In this document: one piece after another, positions 55,262-64,000 of the stretch | Numbering within the stretch: position 1 is the first letter of the stretch | Layout of the letters: every line of letters starts with the position of its first letter | Origin: Sneathiella chungangensis | Lineage (GTDB): Bacteria; Pseudomonadota; Alphaproteobacteria; Sneathiellales; Sneathiellaceae | Assembly (NCBI RefSeq): GCF_009882935.1 | Contig: NZ_WTVA01000002.1 | Span: forward strand, 124,001 to 188,000 | Length of the DNA stretch: 64,000 nucleotides | Reading direction: 5' to 3' | Made by a program: the position numbers and the translations under genes | Notes under the pieces: model-generated | The model's input: only the letters and a program-made list of their open reading frames with translations | Database searches by the model: none | What the model was told of the DNA's origin: nothing

Positions 55262-56554
55262 TCAGTTCAGTCGTATCGACACGGAGAGCGCATGGGCGCC
55301 CAGCCCCTCGGATTCAGCGAGGGCGATTGCCGCCGGTCCAATCCGGCGAAGGCTTGCCGCGTCCAGTTTCATCAAAGATGTGCGCTTGACGAAGTCGAGC
55401 GTCGAAAGACCGGATGAAAAGCGCGCCGTCCGCGAAGTGGGAAGCACATGGTTGGGCCCAGCCACATAATCGCCGATCGCCTCGGGGCTGTAGCGGCCCA
55501 GAAAAATGGCGCCGGCATGCCGTATTTCAGCGGCAAGGCTTTCAGGATCGTCAACGCATAGCTCCAGATGCTCAGGCGCGATCCTGTCGACGAGCGCCGG
55601 GGCACGGGCAAGGTCCTTGACGACGATGATCGCGCCATAGTCGCGCCAGCTGGCAGCGGCAATTTCGGCGCGGGCGAGAGTTGATAAATGGTTCGCCACC
55701 GCTGCTTCGACATTACCGGCAAAAGCGGCATCATCCGTAATCAAGATGCTTTGCGCAACCGGATCATGTTCCGCCTGGCTCAGCAGGTCGGCGGCAATCC
55801 AGGCGGGGTCATTCTGGCCGTCAGCAACCACCAGAATTTCGGATGGCCCGGCGATCATGTCTATTCCGACAGTGCCGAACACCTGCTTCTTGGCGCTGGC
55901 GACGTAGGCGTTTCCTGGTCCCACAATCTTGTCGACCGGCGCGATAGTCGCCGTGCCATAGGCGAGGGCGCCGACTGCCTGCGCGCCGCCGATGCGGTAT
56001 ATTTCATCGACACCGCAAAGATCGGCGGCGGCCAGAACCATCGGATTGATCACGCCGTCGGGCGTCGGCACCACCATGACGAGGCGCGATGCGCCGGCCA
56101 CCTTGGCGGGGATCGCATTCATCAGGACGGAAGAAGGATAGGTCGCCCGACCGCCCGGCACATAAAGGCCGATGTTCTCAATTGCCGTCCAGCGATAGCC
56201 GAGGGTGACTCCTGCATCGTCCTGATAAAGTGCGTCCGCGGGCATTTGTCGGCGGTGGTAATCCTCGATGCGCCCGGCGGCCTGCTTAAGCGCCTCCAGT
56301 GTCTCGTTGTCGCACGAGCGGATTGCCTCTGTTTTCTCGGCTTTGGTCAACCTAAGGCCGGATGCCTCCGCAATCTCCAGTCGGTCAAATTTCCGAGTGT
56401 AATCAAGTAATGCCGCATCTCCGCGTGCCCGGACATCGGCAAGAATATCTGCGGCGATTGCATCGACATTTTTATCCTCATCCCGCTTCTGCGCGAGGAG
56501 GGACGTAAAGACAGCCTCGAAATCCGGGTCTTTATCGTTCAGTTTAAGCGGCAT
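55262..56554 (-). CDS. hisD: Histidinol dehydrogenase
   Basis: The 430-residue cytoplasmic zinc enzyme carries out the last two steps of histidine synthesis, oxidising L-histidinol to L-histidine with two NAD+. Family motifs are [20 protein letters not shown] (about residues 128-147), the [12 protein letters not shown] loop, [11 protein letters not shown], the zinc/catalytic SQAEHDP and [10 protein letters not shown], and [10 protein letters not shown]. Length is normal. Its start overlaps the hisG end by 11 bases, so the two are coupled. Confidence 0.96.
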   Translation of the reverse strand: MPLKLNDKDPDFEAVFTSLLAQKRDEDKNVDAIAADILADVRARGDAALLDYTRKFDRLEIAEASGLRLTKAEKTEAIRSCDNETLEALKQAAGRIEDYHRRQMPADALYQDDAGVTLGYRWTAIENIGLYVPGGRATYPSSVLMNAIPAKVAGASRLVMVVPTPDGVINPMVLAAADLCGVDEIYRIGGAQAVGALAYGTATIAPVDKIVGPGNAYVASAKKQVFGTVGIDMIAGPSEILVVADGQNDPAWIAADLLSQAEHDPVAQSILITDDAAFAGNVEAAVANHLSTLARAEIAAASWRDYGAIIVVKDLARAPALVDRIAPEHLELCVDDPESLAAEIRHAGAIFLGRYSPEAIGDYVAGPNHVLPTSRTARFSSGLSTLDFVKRTSLMKLDAASLRRIGPAAIALAESEGLGAHALSVSIRLN

Positions 56555-57206
56555 TGACCACCTCTCGGAATTTTTCGATCCATCCGTTCAGTTCAACAGA
56601 TCGGGTTTTAAGTGCCGCCCGGTTGACCACCAGACGGGAGGTGATGTCGAGAATTTTCTCCACTTCGACAAGGCCGTTTGCGTCCAGCGTCGCGCCTGTC
56701 GATACGAGATCGACGATACGGCGGCAAAGCCCGAGGCCCGGCGCAAGTTCCATTGCCCCCGAAAGCTTTATGCATTCAGCCTGGATGCCCGCTTCCGCAA
56801 AGAATTTATGGGTCAGGTTGGGATATTTCGTCGCGATACGGATATGACTCCACCGGCTTGGGTCGCGGTCTTCCTCCAGATCCTTCGGCTGCGCAACAGC
56901 GATGTGGCAATGCCCGATATCAAGATCGACCGGGGCGTAAATTTCCGGGTAATCAAACTCAAGCAAGACATCATTCCCCGCAACACCGAGCTGGGCCGCG
57001 CCAAAGGCAACGAATGTCGCGACGTCAAAAGAACGGACGCGGATAATGGAAATATGCGGATGGTTCGTCCGGAATTGCAGCAAGCGGCTATCCGGATCGT
57101 CAAATGCCGCCTCGGGCTCAATCCCGACGGCGCGGATCAACGGCATTACCTCTTTTAGTATCCGGCCCTTTGGCAGGGCGATTACCAGTTCTTCACTCGA
57201 CGGCAC
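56544..57206 (-). CDS. hisG: ATP phosphoribosyltransferase, short form
   Basis: The 220-residue enzyme catalyses the first step of histidine synthesis from ATP and PRPP. Motifs are [12 protein letters not shown] (near the start), [15 protein letters not shown], and the PRPP-binding stretch [19 protein letters not shown] followed by [11 protein letters not shown]. The length shows the short form, which needs a HisZ regulatory partner; no hisZ is in the window. The GTG at 57206 with GGAG seven bases upstream is preferred over the ATG codons further up, which lie inside the DUF2948 gene. Confidence 0.92.
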   Translation of the reverse strand: MPSSEELVIALPKGRILKEVMPLIRAVGIEPEAAFDDPDSRLLQFRTNHPHISIIRVRSFDVATFVAFGAAQLGVAGNDVLLEFDYPEIYAPVDLDIGHCHIAVAQPKDLEEDRDPSRWSHIRIATKYPNLTHKFFAEAGIQAECIKLSGAMELAPGLGLCRRIVDLVSTGATLDANGLVEVEKILDITSRLVVNRAALKTRSVELNGWIEKFREVVNAA

Positions 57207-57225
57207 GCGTTTGCTCCATTCGCTA

Positions 57226-57693
57226 TCAATTTTCCGGATCCGGGACGGACGCGTCATCATGTCCCGGCTTCAGTTCAGTCGCCCAGGGATCGCCCGTATC
57301 GGTCAGGGTTGCGTTAATGCATTCCGCAGTCAGGCGAAGCGTTCCGCCGCCGGCGAAATTCAGTGTTATTTCTGTCTCAAGATCTTCTCCGACTTGTGTC
57401 GAAAGGCTCAGCAGTTCAAGTGCTTCCGTCGGATTTTCCTGCGAAATTCCGGATGTCCTGACGCTGAGGACGTCGCCGATATACAGGCCGGAGCGAATTC
57501 GGTACCATCCCCCTCCGGATGTTGGTTCGTTGACGGTATCCTCCCATTTAAAACGGGAGCCCATGATCGTGAAGGCCCGCGCCGGTTTCAGGAAACTCAT
57601 TTCGCCCGGGCTGGTGATCATCCCTTCCAGGGCGGCGGAAAGGATTTCCATGTCTTCAATTTCGGCAGCAATCAGTTTCAGGGCCTTGGGCAT
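57226..57693 (-). CDS. DUF2948 family protein
   Basis: The 155-residue protein corresponds to DUF2948, an alphaproteobacterial family of unknown function located next to hisG and murA. Recognisable parts are [19 protein letters not shown] at the start, [18 protein letters not shown] in the middle and [15 protein letters not shown]. It is cytoplasmic. The gene follows murA by about 26 bases and precedes hisG by about 20, all on one strand. Confidence 0.88.
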   Translation of the reverse strand: MPKALKLIAAEIEDMEILSAALEGMITSPGEMSFLKPARAFTIMGSRFKWEDTVNEPTSGGGWYRIRSGLYIGDVLSVRTSGISQENPTEALELLSLSTQVGEDLETEITLNFAGGGTLRLTAECINATLTDTGDPWATELKPGHDDASVPDPEN

Positions 57694-57719
57694 GGTGCTG
57701 TCCCATTTTCAATCTCGTT

Positions 57720-59012
57720 TCAGCTTGCATGGATACGTTCGATATCCGCGCCGCAAGCCGCCAGTTTCTCCTCGAGCCGCTCATAGCCGCGGTCCAGATG
57801 ATACACACGATTGATAACGGTTTCTCCCTCTGCTGCCAAGCCCGCAAGCACCAAAGAGACCGAAGCGCGCAAATCCGTCGCCATTACCGGTGCGCCAACA
57901 AGATGGTTGACGCCGCGCACAAGCGCCGAATGTCCATGGACTGTAATGTTCGCGCCAAGCCGCGCCAGTTCCGGAACATGCATGAACCGGTTTTCAAATA
58001 TGGTTTCCGTAATCATCGCCGCGCCATCCGCGATGGTCATCAGCGCCATAAACTGCGCCTGCATATCCGTTGGATAGCCGGGATAGGGTAGGGTCATGAT
58101 ATCGACCCCGTGAATGCTCGTCCCTTCTCGTGAGATTATGAACCCGTCTTCCGTCTCTTCGATTTCGGCGCCGGCTTCAATTAAAGCGTCCAAGACGGTG
58201 CGGACAAGATCCGCCCGCGTATTGGTAAGCTCAATTCTTCCGCCGGTTATTACCGCCGCGATGGCATAGGTGCCGGTTTCAATCCGGTCCGGCAACACGC
58301 GATAATTCGTGCCATGCAGTCTGCTGACGCCATGAATTTCGAGGCGGCTCGTTCCTTCTCCGCGTATATCGGCGCCCATCTTGCGAAGGAGGTGCACCAG
58401 GTCGATGATTTCAGGCTCCTTCGCGGCGTTCTCCAGGATCGTCGTCCCTTGCGCCAGGGTCGCGGCCATCAAGAGATTTTCGGTCGCACCGACCGAGACG
58501 GTTTCGAAACGGATTTCGGCGCCTTGCAGCCCGTCGGGTGCCTCGGCCTCCATATAGCCACCGGCAATCGTGATTTTTGCGCCCATTTGCTCGAGACCGC
58601 TGATATGCAGGTTCATCGGTCTTGTGCCAATCGCGCATCCGCCGGGCAGAGAAACCCGCGCCTTGCCGACACGGGCGAGCAGCGGCCCCATAACAAGCGC
58701 CCCTGCGCGCATCTTGCGGACAATGTCATACGGGGCTTCTGTATTCGTGATTTTTCTTGCGCTGATCGCGAGAGATCGACCGTCACTGCCGCCACCATTC
58801 GCGCTTTCGCCATTCATCACGGCGATCGCGCCGTGCTGGCAGAGAAGAGTGATCAACGTCGAGATATCCGCCACATGAGGCAGATTGGAGAGCGTCAGCG
58901 TTTCTTCCGTGAGCAGGCTTGCCACCATGAGTGGCAGGGCCGCATTTTTTGCGCCGCTGATCTCTATTTTACCCTGAAGCGGCTTGCCGCCTCTAATACG
59001 AATGCTGTCCAT
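57720..59012 (-). CDS. murA: UDP-N-acetylglucosamine 1-carboxyvinyltransferase
   Basis: The 430-residue cytoplasmic enzyme makes the first committed step of peptidoglycan synthesis by transferring enolpyruvate from PEP to UDP-GlcNAc. Motifs are [16 protein letters not shown] with the conserved Lys (about residue 22), the fosfomycin-reactive Cys in [12 protein letters not shown] (about 120), and the Asp-containing [16 protein letters not shown]. Length is normal. It is the first gene of the run murA-DUF2948-hisG-hisD. Confidence 0.97.
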   Translation of the reverse strand: MDSIRIRGGKPLQGKIEISGAKNAALPLMVASLLTEETLTLSNLPHVADISTLITLLCQHGAIAVMNGESANGGGSDGRSLAISARKITNTEAPYDIVRKMRAGALVMGPLLARVGKARVSLPGGCAIGTRPMNLHISGLEQMGAKITIAGGYMEAEAPDGLQGAEIRFETVSVGATENLLMAATLAQGTTILENAAKEPEIIDLVHLLRKMGADIRGEGTSRLEIHGVSRLHGTNYRVLPDRIETGTYAIAAVITGGRIELTNTRADLVRTVLDALIEAGAEIEETEDGFIISREGTSIHGVDIMTLPYPGYPTDMQAQFMALMTIADGAAMITETIFENRFMHVPELARLGANITVHGHSALVRGVNHLVGAPVMATDLRASVSLVLAGLAAEGETVINRVYHLDRGYERLEEKLAACGADIERIHAS

Positions 59013-59205
59013 ATCAAGTTACTCTGGTCCGTTCCGGCTGGTCTCGCAGCTTTTGCTTGAAATTGCAAAGATCCGGCCATGAAATTTTGTCGAAAGAGCG
59101 GCTTTTATCTGATTTTGCCGCAGAAAGGAAAGAAAATGGCACATTGGCATGCGTCTACAGGTCATTTTTTACGATATCGCGTGGGAAATTTGTTTTATCG
59201 CGCCG

Positions 59206-59760
59206 TCAAAGCCTGGGGAGCGTGACGCCTTCCTGCCGCATATATTTGCCAGCGCGATCCTTGTAGGAGACTTCGCATGGCTCATTCCCTTTGAGAAAGA
59301 GAAACTGGCAGGCGCCTTCATTGGCATAGATTTTCGCGGGCAACGGGGTCGTATTGGAGAATTCGAGTGTAACGTGACCTTCCCATTCTGGCTCCAGCGG
59401 GGTTACATTGACGATGATACCGCATCGGGCGTAGGTCGATTTGCCAAGACAGATAACGAGCACATCACGCGGAATACGAAAATATTCGACCGTGCGGGCA
59501 AGCACGAAGGAGTTCGGCGGGATGACGCAGACATCTGTTTTTCTGTCGACAAAGCTCGTATTGGAAAAAGCCTTAGGGTCCACGGTCGCCGAATCAATAT
59601 TGGTGAATATCTTGAACTCGTCAGATACCCGCGCATCATAGCCATAGGACGAAAGGCCATAGGAAATCGTTCCTTCGCGCTTCTGGCTTTCCACAAAGGG
59701 CTCAATCATCCCGGTTTCCCGGGCCGCTTGCCTGATCCATTTATCGGACAGAATGGACAT
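59206..59760 (-). CDS. dcd: dCTP deaminase
   Basis: The 184-residue enzyme deaminates dCTP to dUTP, supplying dTTP synthesis. Family motifs are MSILSDKWI at the start, [25 protein letters not shown] (about residues 108-132) with the catalytic Ser and Arg, and [23 protein letters not shown] with the catalytic Glu. Length is a little shorter than E. coli Dcd. It lies about 190 bases upstream of murA on the same strand. Confidence 0.95.
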   Translation of the reverse strand: MSILSDKWIRQAARETGMIEPFVESQKREGTISYGLSSYGYDARVSDEFKIFTNIDSATVDPKAFSNTSFVDRKTDVCVIPPNSFVLARTVEYFRIPRDVLVICLGKSTYARCGIIVNVTPLEPEWEGHVTLEFSNTTPLPAKIYANEGACQFLFLKGNEPCEVSYKDRAGKYMRQEGVTLPRL

Positions 59761-59845
59761 ACTCTAATTCTCCGCTCAAACGCCTAAATTTGTCGGGCAT
59801 ACTACAGTCTGTCTTGGGGCGGGCCAAGGTTAAATGATTGAATAT

Positions 59846-60019
59846 CTAATCCGTGAGCTTGTTGCGGTTTTTTATGGCCGCCGGCGCGGCTTCCCCGCGA
59901 TTGCGCTGAAGGTCTTTCCGCTTGCGAAGATTCTCCCGCAATGCGGTGGCCAGCCGCTCGGCCTTCTCCGCCTTCTGCCGTTCCTTTTGTGTTGGATTGC
60001 CTGGTTTTTCTGCAGTCAT
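59846..60019 (-). CDS. Small basic protein (57 residues), hypothetical
   Basis: This short open frame encodes a very basic, Lys/Arg/Glu-rich helical protein: MTAEKPGN, then KERQKAEKAERLATALRENL, then RKRKDLQRNRGEAAPAAIKNRNK. Short proteins of this composition occur near dcd/murA in related bacteria, from memory and not checked. There is no strong ribosome-binding site, which lowers confidence. It is co-directional with dcd and lies 85 bases upstream of it. A longer frame over the same DNA (59802-60080) has no protein-like pattern. Confidence 0.5.
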   Translation of the reverse strand: MTAEKPGNPTQKERQKAEKAERLATALRENLRKRKDLQRNRGEAAPAAIKNRNKLTD

Positions 60020-60159
60020 CGATCAGTGTCACGTGGTAACAGTGCCAATGGTTATATCCATAACCGGAGAAAAACACCAATCCGTAATTAGGGTCGTCAA
60101 TATAGGGGTTGGCTGAATCACCCGTTTAACGAATATATATGAAAATTTGGAAAAATGGG

Positions 60160-60235
60160 CCTCCTCATGGGCGCGAGGCTTTTCCAACCGGGTTTAGGAG
60201 GTCCCGATCAGATTGGGTTTGCACCCGTGAGGAGG
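60160..60235. other. Structured intergenic element, long imperfect hairpin
   Basis: CCTCCTCATGGGCGC (60160-60174) and GCACCCGTGAGGAGG (60221-60235) pair over 15 positions with one wobble and one mismatch, enclosing 46 bases. On the minus strand the outer arm is followed by CCCATTTTT, a T-run placed as in an intrinsic terminator. It could end flp transcription, or be the 3' end of a small RNA. I cannot assign a known RNA family. Confidence 0.45.
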
Positions 60236-60237
60236 TA

Positions 60238-60271
60238 TGTATTGAGGCCGACGAACTAAAACCTCAATACA
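60238..60271. terminator. Perfect 10-bp hairpin downstream of flp
   Basis: TGTATTGAGG (60238-60247) and CCTCAATACA (60262-60271) are perfectly complementary around a 14-base loop. It is 70 bases past the flp stop codon on the minus strand and directly beside the larger hairpin at 60160-60235; the two together probably form the end of the flp transcript. Confidence 0.5.
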
Positions 60272-60340
60272 GGGCGGCGAAAATGATTAGAAAACACCGC
60301 CCATATCTATGCGTATGATATATTATGGTTGATACGGTTA

Positions 60341-60583
60341 TTAACTGTTGCTTGCAGAACAGCTTCCAGCCGTTCCACTTTCAGTGTCTGATGGCGTATA
60401 AGTACTTGTGCCATCGGCTTCACAGAGAGCTTTGGCGATGTCGTCAAATGCTCCGACAATTGTGCTGCCCAATGCGGTGAAGGCCACGACGCCAACAAGG
60501 GCAACGAGGGCCGCAATCAGTCCATACTCGATTGCCGTCGCGCCGGAATCGTCCTGGGTGAATGAACGCAATACTTTTAGCAT
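60341..60583 (-). CDS. flp: Flp/Fap-type IVb pilin subunit
   Basis: The 80-residue prepilin has a short basic leader (MLKVLRSFTQDDSG), cleaved after Gly, then the Flp signature ATAIEYGLIAALVAL with Glu and Tyr at mature positions 5 and 6, a hydrophobic helix (about residues 19-45) and a Ser/Thr-rich C-terminus with two Cys. It is the major subunit of tight-adherence pili. AAAGGGGA stands before the ATG at 60583, chosen over a longer frame. No cpa/tad assembly genes are in the window. Confidence 0.92.
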   Translation of the reverse strand: MLKVLRSFTQDDSGATAIEYGLIAALVALVGVVAFTALGSTIVGAFDDIAKALCEADGTSTYTPSDTESGTAGSCSASNS

Positions 60584-61098
60584 GATAATCCCCTTTAAAT
60601 AGATCAAAGAGCTTCAATGATCCGAGACTGTTCTGGCCGACAATCGGCCATTTAACTATTCTAAAACTATTAAAACGAGTTTTCAGCGTTTTCTTTGAAA
60701 AACGAATCAATCTCGAATAACGAGTTTTAATATATATATATAATCGTTAAACGAATCTTAATGGCCGTGAAAAATCGTTATATTATGTTGAAATATAATA
60801 AAAATACCAAATTTCCACAATTTTCATAGAAATGAGTAAGGTGCCGGAAACGGTCTGCGTCGTTGGCGAGAGTTGTCAGCATTAAAGGGAATTTACAAAC
60901 TATCTAAAACAATTTATACTAGAAGTAGATTGTAAAGAAAAAAATTTGCCTCATCTTTATAGGCATAATACAAATACTTGTAAAGAGAGTACAGCAGACT
61001 CGCCGATTCTTGCTGAATTCATAGGCGCCGGGATGTGTCGACTTTGGGGTGTCGGTGCAAAAAAGGCGATCGGCAGGGGCGATCTGTCGCGGCCCAGT
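60584..61098. other. AT-rich intergenic region upstream of flp
   Basis: About 515 bases without a credible gene. The part next to flp (60650-60830) is very AT-rich, with TATATATATATA near 60733 and two AACGAGTTTT copies (60675 and 60719), consistent with the promoter and regulatory region of flp. The part from about 60840 shows nothing I can name. Confidence 0.45.
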
Positions 61099-61125
61099 AA
61101 AGAGGGATGGGATGCATCCCTCTTT
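61099..61125 (-). terminator. Strong hairpin, probable phoX terminator
   Basis: AAAGAGGGATG (61099-61109) and CATCCCTCTTT (61115-61125) form a perfect 11-bp stem with a 5-base loop, about 20 bases after the phoX stop codon. The short T-run at the stem base fits an intrinsic terminator. Confidence 0.75.
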
Positions 61126-61144
61126 ATCGCCGGATTCTTCGCCC

Positions 61145-63037
61145 TCAGCTGATCGCCGTTCCGTCCTTTCGGGAAACGGCGATAATGGCGGATCGTGGAA
61201 CTGATTGTCCGCCCTCCGGGAAATGGCTGTTGCCTTTTTCGCCGGGGTGCTGGATGCCGACGAAGACGGTGCTTCTGTCCGGGCTCCAGGCCATGCCGGT
61301 GATCTCGCATTCCTTCGGGCCGACCATGAAGCGCTTTATTTCTCCGGTGAGCGGGTCGCCGATCAGCATCTGGTTATTGCCCATGCCGGCAAAATCACCC
61401 TCATCGGTGTAATTGCCGTCAGTCTGTATCCAGAGATAGCCGCTGTCATCGAAGGAAAGCCCATCCGGGGAATTGAACATGTTGCCGATATTCACATTCT
61501 CCGACCCGCCGTAGGCGTCGTTGTGAACCGTCGGATTGCCCGCGACGACAAAGAGGTCCCAATTGAATTCATCAGCAGTATGGTCGTTGTTGACCGGGCG
61601 CCAGCGGACTATCTGGCCGTAAAGGTTTTCGGCCCGCGGGTTCGGACCATTCACCGATGCGGGATTGCCGCCGGCATTCGGCTTCTTGCCGCGGTTCTTG
61701 TTATTGGTAAGGGCGACATAGGCCTCGCCGCGTATCGGATTGACGGCGACCCATTCGGGCCGGTCCATGGTAGTGGCGCCTACGGCGGACGCCGCCTGAC
61801 GGGTCAGGATGCTGATTTCCGCCTGCGTCGTCATGCCCGTTGTCTCAGGCGTCAACGGGATCCACTTACCGGTTCCATCGTCGCTGAACCGGGCAACGAA
61901 GAGCGTACCGGCATCGAGCAGGTCGCGGTTTTCGTCGCCTTCCCTGTATTTTTCCGCGCTCACGAAACGGTAGAGAAATTCGCCGCGCTCGTCATCGCCG
62001 AGATAAACGACGACATGGCCGTTGGCGGCGACAACGAGTTCCGCATTTTCATGCTTGAAACGGCCGAGAGCTGTCCGCTTCTTCGGAACAGAGTCCGGAT
62101 TTTCGGGATCGATCTCGACCACATATCCGAATCGGTTCGGCTCGTTGGGATTCTTGCTGATATCGAAACGCTCGTCGACGCTGGCCCAGGCGTACCCCCA
62201 GTCCTTATTGCCGACGCCATAACGCTTCAGGGCATCGGACGGCGTGTAATTTTCATCACTGCTCGAAAAATATCCGTTGAAATTTTCCTCGCAGGTCAGA
62301 TAGGTGCCCCAGGGCGTCCGCCCGCTACCGCAGTTATTCCAGGTGCCGAGCGCTGTAGCGCCGTCCGGATCAGCCGCGGTTTTCATCATGTCGTGTCCGC
62401 GCGCGGGACCGGATATGTCCATCGGCGTATTGGCGGTGATACGGCGGTTATAGGGGCTATCCTTGACGATGCCCCATTTCCCGTCTGTTTCCCGGATTTC
62501 CGCAATGGTGACGCCGTGACCGGCCATTCCCTTTAGGACGTCGTCCGCAGTCTCCGGTTTTTTGCTCGCCCGGTTGCCATAGATAATGCTTCGGTTGACA
62601 TATTCGTTGTTGGAGGCAAGGACCAGCTTTTCATCAATCTCGAAAAGCACCATGCCGTCATTATTATCTCCGACCGCCAGCAACTGGCTTTCCGCCGTGC
62701 CGCGGGTCACGGGATCGAAGGGGAGGCTGTTTGACCACAGCGGATCGCCCCACATGCTCACCACATGCCAGTTGTAGTTTTCAGGAACTGTAACGGTGTC
62801 CTTGTTGTTGGCCTCGACCCCGCTGAAATCCTCCGGAAGGAAGGTACAGCCGGCAAGGCCGGTAAGCGAGGTCGTTCCCATGACGAACGCGGCGGCGCCA
62901 AACTTTGCCCCTTGCCCGAGGAATCTGCGCCGCGAGAGGACCGTTTGCGAAATTTTCTGAAAATCAGTTGCGCCATCACGCGGATAATGGGTGTCGTCGA
63001 ATTCATCAAAGGAAATTTCATCTTCCGATGCGGACAT
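61145..63037 (-). CDS. phoX: PhoX family alkaline phosphatase, Tat-exported
   Basis: The 630-residue protein belongs to the PhoX/DUF839 family of Ca2+/Fe-dependent periplasmic phosphatases. About 40 residues after the start there is a twin-arginine motif (LSRRRFLGQG) followed by a hydrophobic stretch and AGC, so export is by Tat and a lipid anchor is possible. Family segments include WNNCGSGRTPWGTYLTCEENFNGYF (split around residue 205), EIDPENPDSVPKKRTALGRFKHE and DGLSFDDSGYLWIQTDG. AGGAGG precedes the ATG at 63037; a longer frame upstream lacks one. PhoX is usually induced by phosphate starvation; no clear Pho box was seen. Confidence 0.9.
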   Translation of the reverse strand: MSASEDEISFDEFDDTHYPRDGATDFQKISQTVLSRRRFLGQGAKFGAAAFVMGTTSLTGLAGCTFLPEDFSGVEANNKDTVTVPENYNWHVVSMWGDPLWSNSLPFDPVTRGTAESQLLAVGDNNDGMVLFEIDEKLVLASNNEYVNRSIIYGNRASKKPETADDVLKGMAGHGVTIAEIRETDGKWGIVKDSPYNRRITANTPMDISGPARGHDMMKTAADPDGATALGTWNNCGSGRTPWGTYLTCEENFNGYFSSSDENYTPSDALKRYGVGNKDWGYAWASVDERFDISKNPNEPNRFGYVVEIDPENPDSVPKKRTALGRFKHENAELVVAANGHVVVYLGDDERGEFLYRFVSAEKYREGDENRDLLDAGTLFVARFSDDGTGKWIPLTPETTGMTTQAEISILTRQAASAVGATTMDRPEWVAVNPIRGEAYVALTNNKNRGKKPNAGGNPASVNGPNPRAENLYGQIVRWRPVNNDHTADEFNWDLFVVAGNPTVHNDAYGGSENVNIGNMFNSPDGLSFDDSGYLWIQTDGNYTDEGDFAGMGNNQMLIGDPLTGEIKRFMVGPKECEITGMAWSPDRSTVFVGIQHPGEKGNSHFPEGGQSVPRSAIIAVSRKDGTAIS

Positions 63038-63177
63038 AAGGGGCCTCCTGGCAAATCGTCTTTGTTGCAATATGGCTTCACACTTGTGAAGCCGTCCCGA
63101 GTCCCTTCTTACTGGCGGCAGATTGCAAAATTGTGTCATACATGCGGGCCAAGACGCTACCCGTGATGAGGATTTTT

Positions 63178-64000
63178 TTACCGGCTGCGCGCCGAGCCAC
63201 TTTCCGCAATATCGAGGGCTTTCGTAGGATCGTCCTTGAGGTCGGCTTCTAGAAACGATCTGGTCTCCGGAATGGCGATATGAAAGTCCGTCTCGAAATG
63301 CACCTCCGCTGACAGTTTTGCGGCGTTGAGATCGAGAAGATGGCCGCCTTTCGTCTTATCCTCCGAAATGAAATGAAGATGATAACCGGCGACATTCAAT
63401 GTCTTCGCATATGTCGGCGTCCAGAAGCCGACAAGGGTGCCCGTGATATTTTCGAAGCTGAACTCACTCTGATGACTGGTGGCCGTTACAAGGTCTTCCC
63501 CCGGCGCCGCCTTGCAGGCCGCGCGGAGGTCGATCTTGTCGAAACGCCCCTGAAGGCGGAAGCCGACAAAGATATTATCTGACGGCCGCAATTCGTCGAG
63601 TGTCTGTTTCAGGGTTTCAATTGACGAAATGGCAAGCAAATCCTTGGTTATATCCGCGTCAAACCGGGTAATGGTGGCAAAGGGCACGAACCACCCGTCC
63701 TCTGCCTCGCGGGTGACGCCGTCATCCGTCGCCTGATAGCAGTGTCCATCAAGCATGATGAGTTCACCGTCAAGCCCGTCATAGGTGCCAAGACCGAAAT
63801 CGCCATGGGTCTTCAAATCGCCGACGGTCATGCAACCCTGGTACACGCCTTTGACCAATGCGCCGCTTGTGGACACCTGAAAAAGAGAATGATGCTCCAG
63901 CCCGAAGGCCGAGGCAAGGGCGTCGCGCACCACATGCGAAAGACTATGCCCTGTACGTTCGGTCTCCGCATGCAGGGCGTCCCACAGGGTTTTGGAGATA
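63178..64000 (-). CDS. Alpha-acetolactate decarboxylase with N-terminal ribbon-helix-helix-like extension, start outside window
   Basis: The main domain (from LFQVSTSGALVKGVYQG) matches acetolactate decarboxylase, which turns 2-acetolactate into acetoin. The zinc ligands are in AGYHLHFIS and GGHLLD, and the LGTYDGLDGELIMLDG and FATITRFDADI segments are typical. The frame stays open to the window end: before the domain it reads LWDALHAETERTGHSLSHVVRDAL, which resembles the helices of a ribbon-helix-helix DNA-binding or dimerisation motif. The GTG pair near 63933 is therefore probably internal. The true start lies beyond the window. Confidence 0.82.
   Translation of the reverse strand, partial: ISKTLWDALHAETERTGHSLSHVVRDALASAFGLEHHSLFQVSTSGALVKGVYQGCMTVGDLKTHGDFGLGTYDGLDGELIMLDGHCYQATDDGVTREAEDGWFVPFATITRFDADITKDLLAISSIETLKQTLDELRPSDNIFVGFRLQGRFDKIDLRAACKAAPGEDLVTATSHQSEFSFENITGTLVGFWTPTYAKTLNVAGYHLHFISEDKTKGGHLLDLNAAKLSAEVHFETDFHIAIPETRSFLEADLKDDPTKALDIAESGSARSR

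Noticed and set aside
61205-62536. Plus-strand open frame of 443 codons
   Set aside because: It lies wholly opposite phoX, which has clear Tat and family motifs; the antisense frame has none.

Overview
The window comes from an alphaproteobacterium. The right-hand block holds a typical alphaproteobacterial housekeeping run on the minus strand: dcd, murA, a DUF2948 gene, hisG, hisD, a UPF0262 gene, a low-molecular-weight phosphatase, infA, maf, ribonuclease E/G, yacG and tRNA-Phe. Two TRAP transporters (one TAXI type, one DctPQM type), a PhoX phosphatase and a Flp pilin fit a free-living, probably marine or sediment organism. I cannot name the genus safely; a Sneathiella-like or rhodospirillalean background would fit.

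Layout. 1-6490: a signalling operon (multi-receiver protein, single-receiver protein, receiver-adenylate cyclase), a Tat-exported superoxide-reductase-like protein, and a divergent pair of a P-type Ca2+-like ATPase and a tandem universal stress protein. 6584-10058: an AT-rich block with a sulfotransferase-like protein, a large membrane protein and an orphan small ORF. 10150-15230: a thioesterase, a decayed adenylate cyclase gene, and a FecR-like/CHASE2-histidine kinase pair. 15280-20314: a dehydrogenase, aldehyde dehydrogenase, BetI-like TetR, 2-oxoglutarate dioxygenase and class II aldolase, probably a small catabolic pathway. 20519-32317: a Sel1 lipoprotein and membrane protein, then a tightly overlapping lipid operon (TetR, PlsC-like acyltransferase, LplT-like MFS, lipase-like hydrolase), a ketosynthase III with a haem-oxygenase-like diiron protein and an unknown protein, and a DUF2269 / DCC-DUF4166 / saccharopine-dehydrogenase-like group. 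32488-36201: glycosyltransferase, FAD oxidoreductase, sugar ketoisomerase-like cupin, and a TauD-type dioxygenase. 36382-37299: a secreted esterase. 37509-51153: a catabolic island with two IclR regulators, a CaiB-type CoA-transferase, an internally duplicated unknown protein, an E1 alpha/beta pair, a ThDP enzyme and both TRAP systems. 51374-60019: the housekeeping block. 60160-64000: a structured intergenic element, flp pilin, phoX and a truncated acetolactate decarboxylase gene.

The most unusual feature is a set of six short segments resembling the 3' part of a tRNA (anticodon arm, T arm, acceptor 3' strand). They lie near 11.4, 15.0, 20.4, 32.4, 36.3 and 37.5 kb, all in the same orientation as the intact tRNA-Phe gene at 51.4 kb. 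Each lies between gene modules, so the region from about 11 to 51 kb reads like a chain of modules, each bounded by a tRNA-like remnant. This is what repeated integration at the 3' end of one tRNA gene would leave behind, although no integrase is visible here.

All family assignments rest on reading motifs in the translated sequence; no database search was possible.
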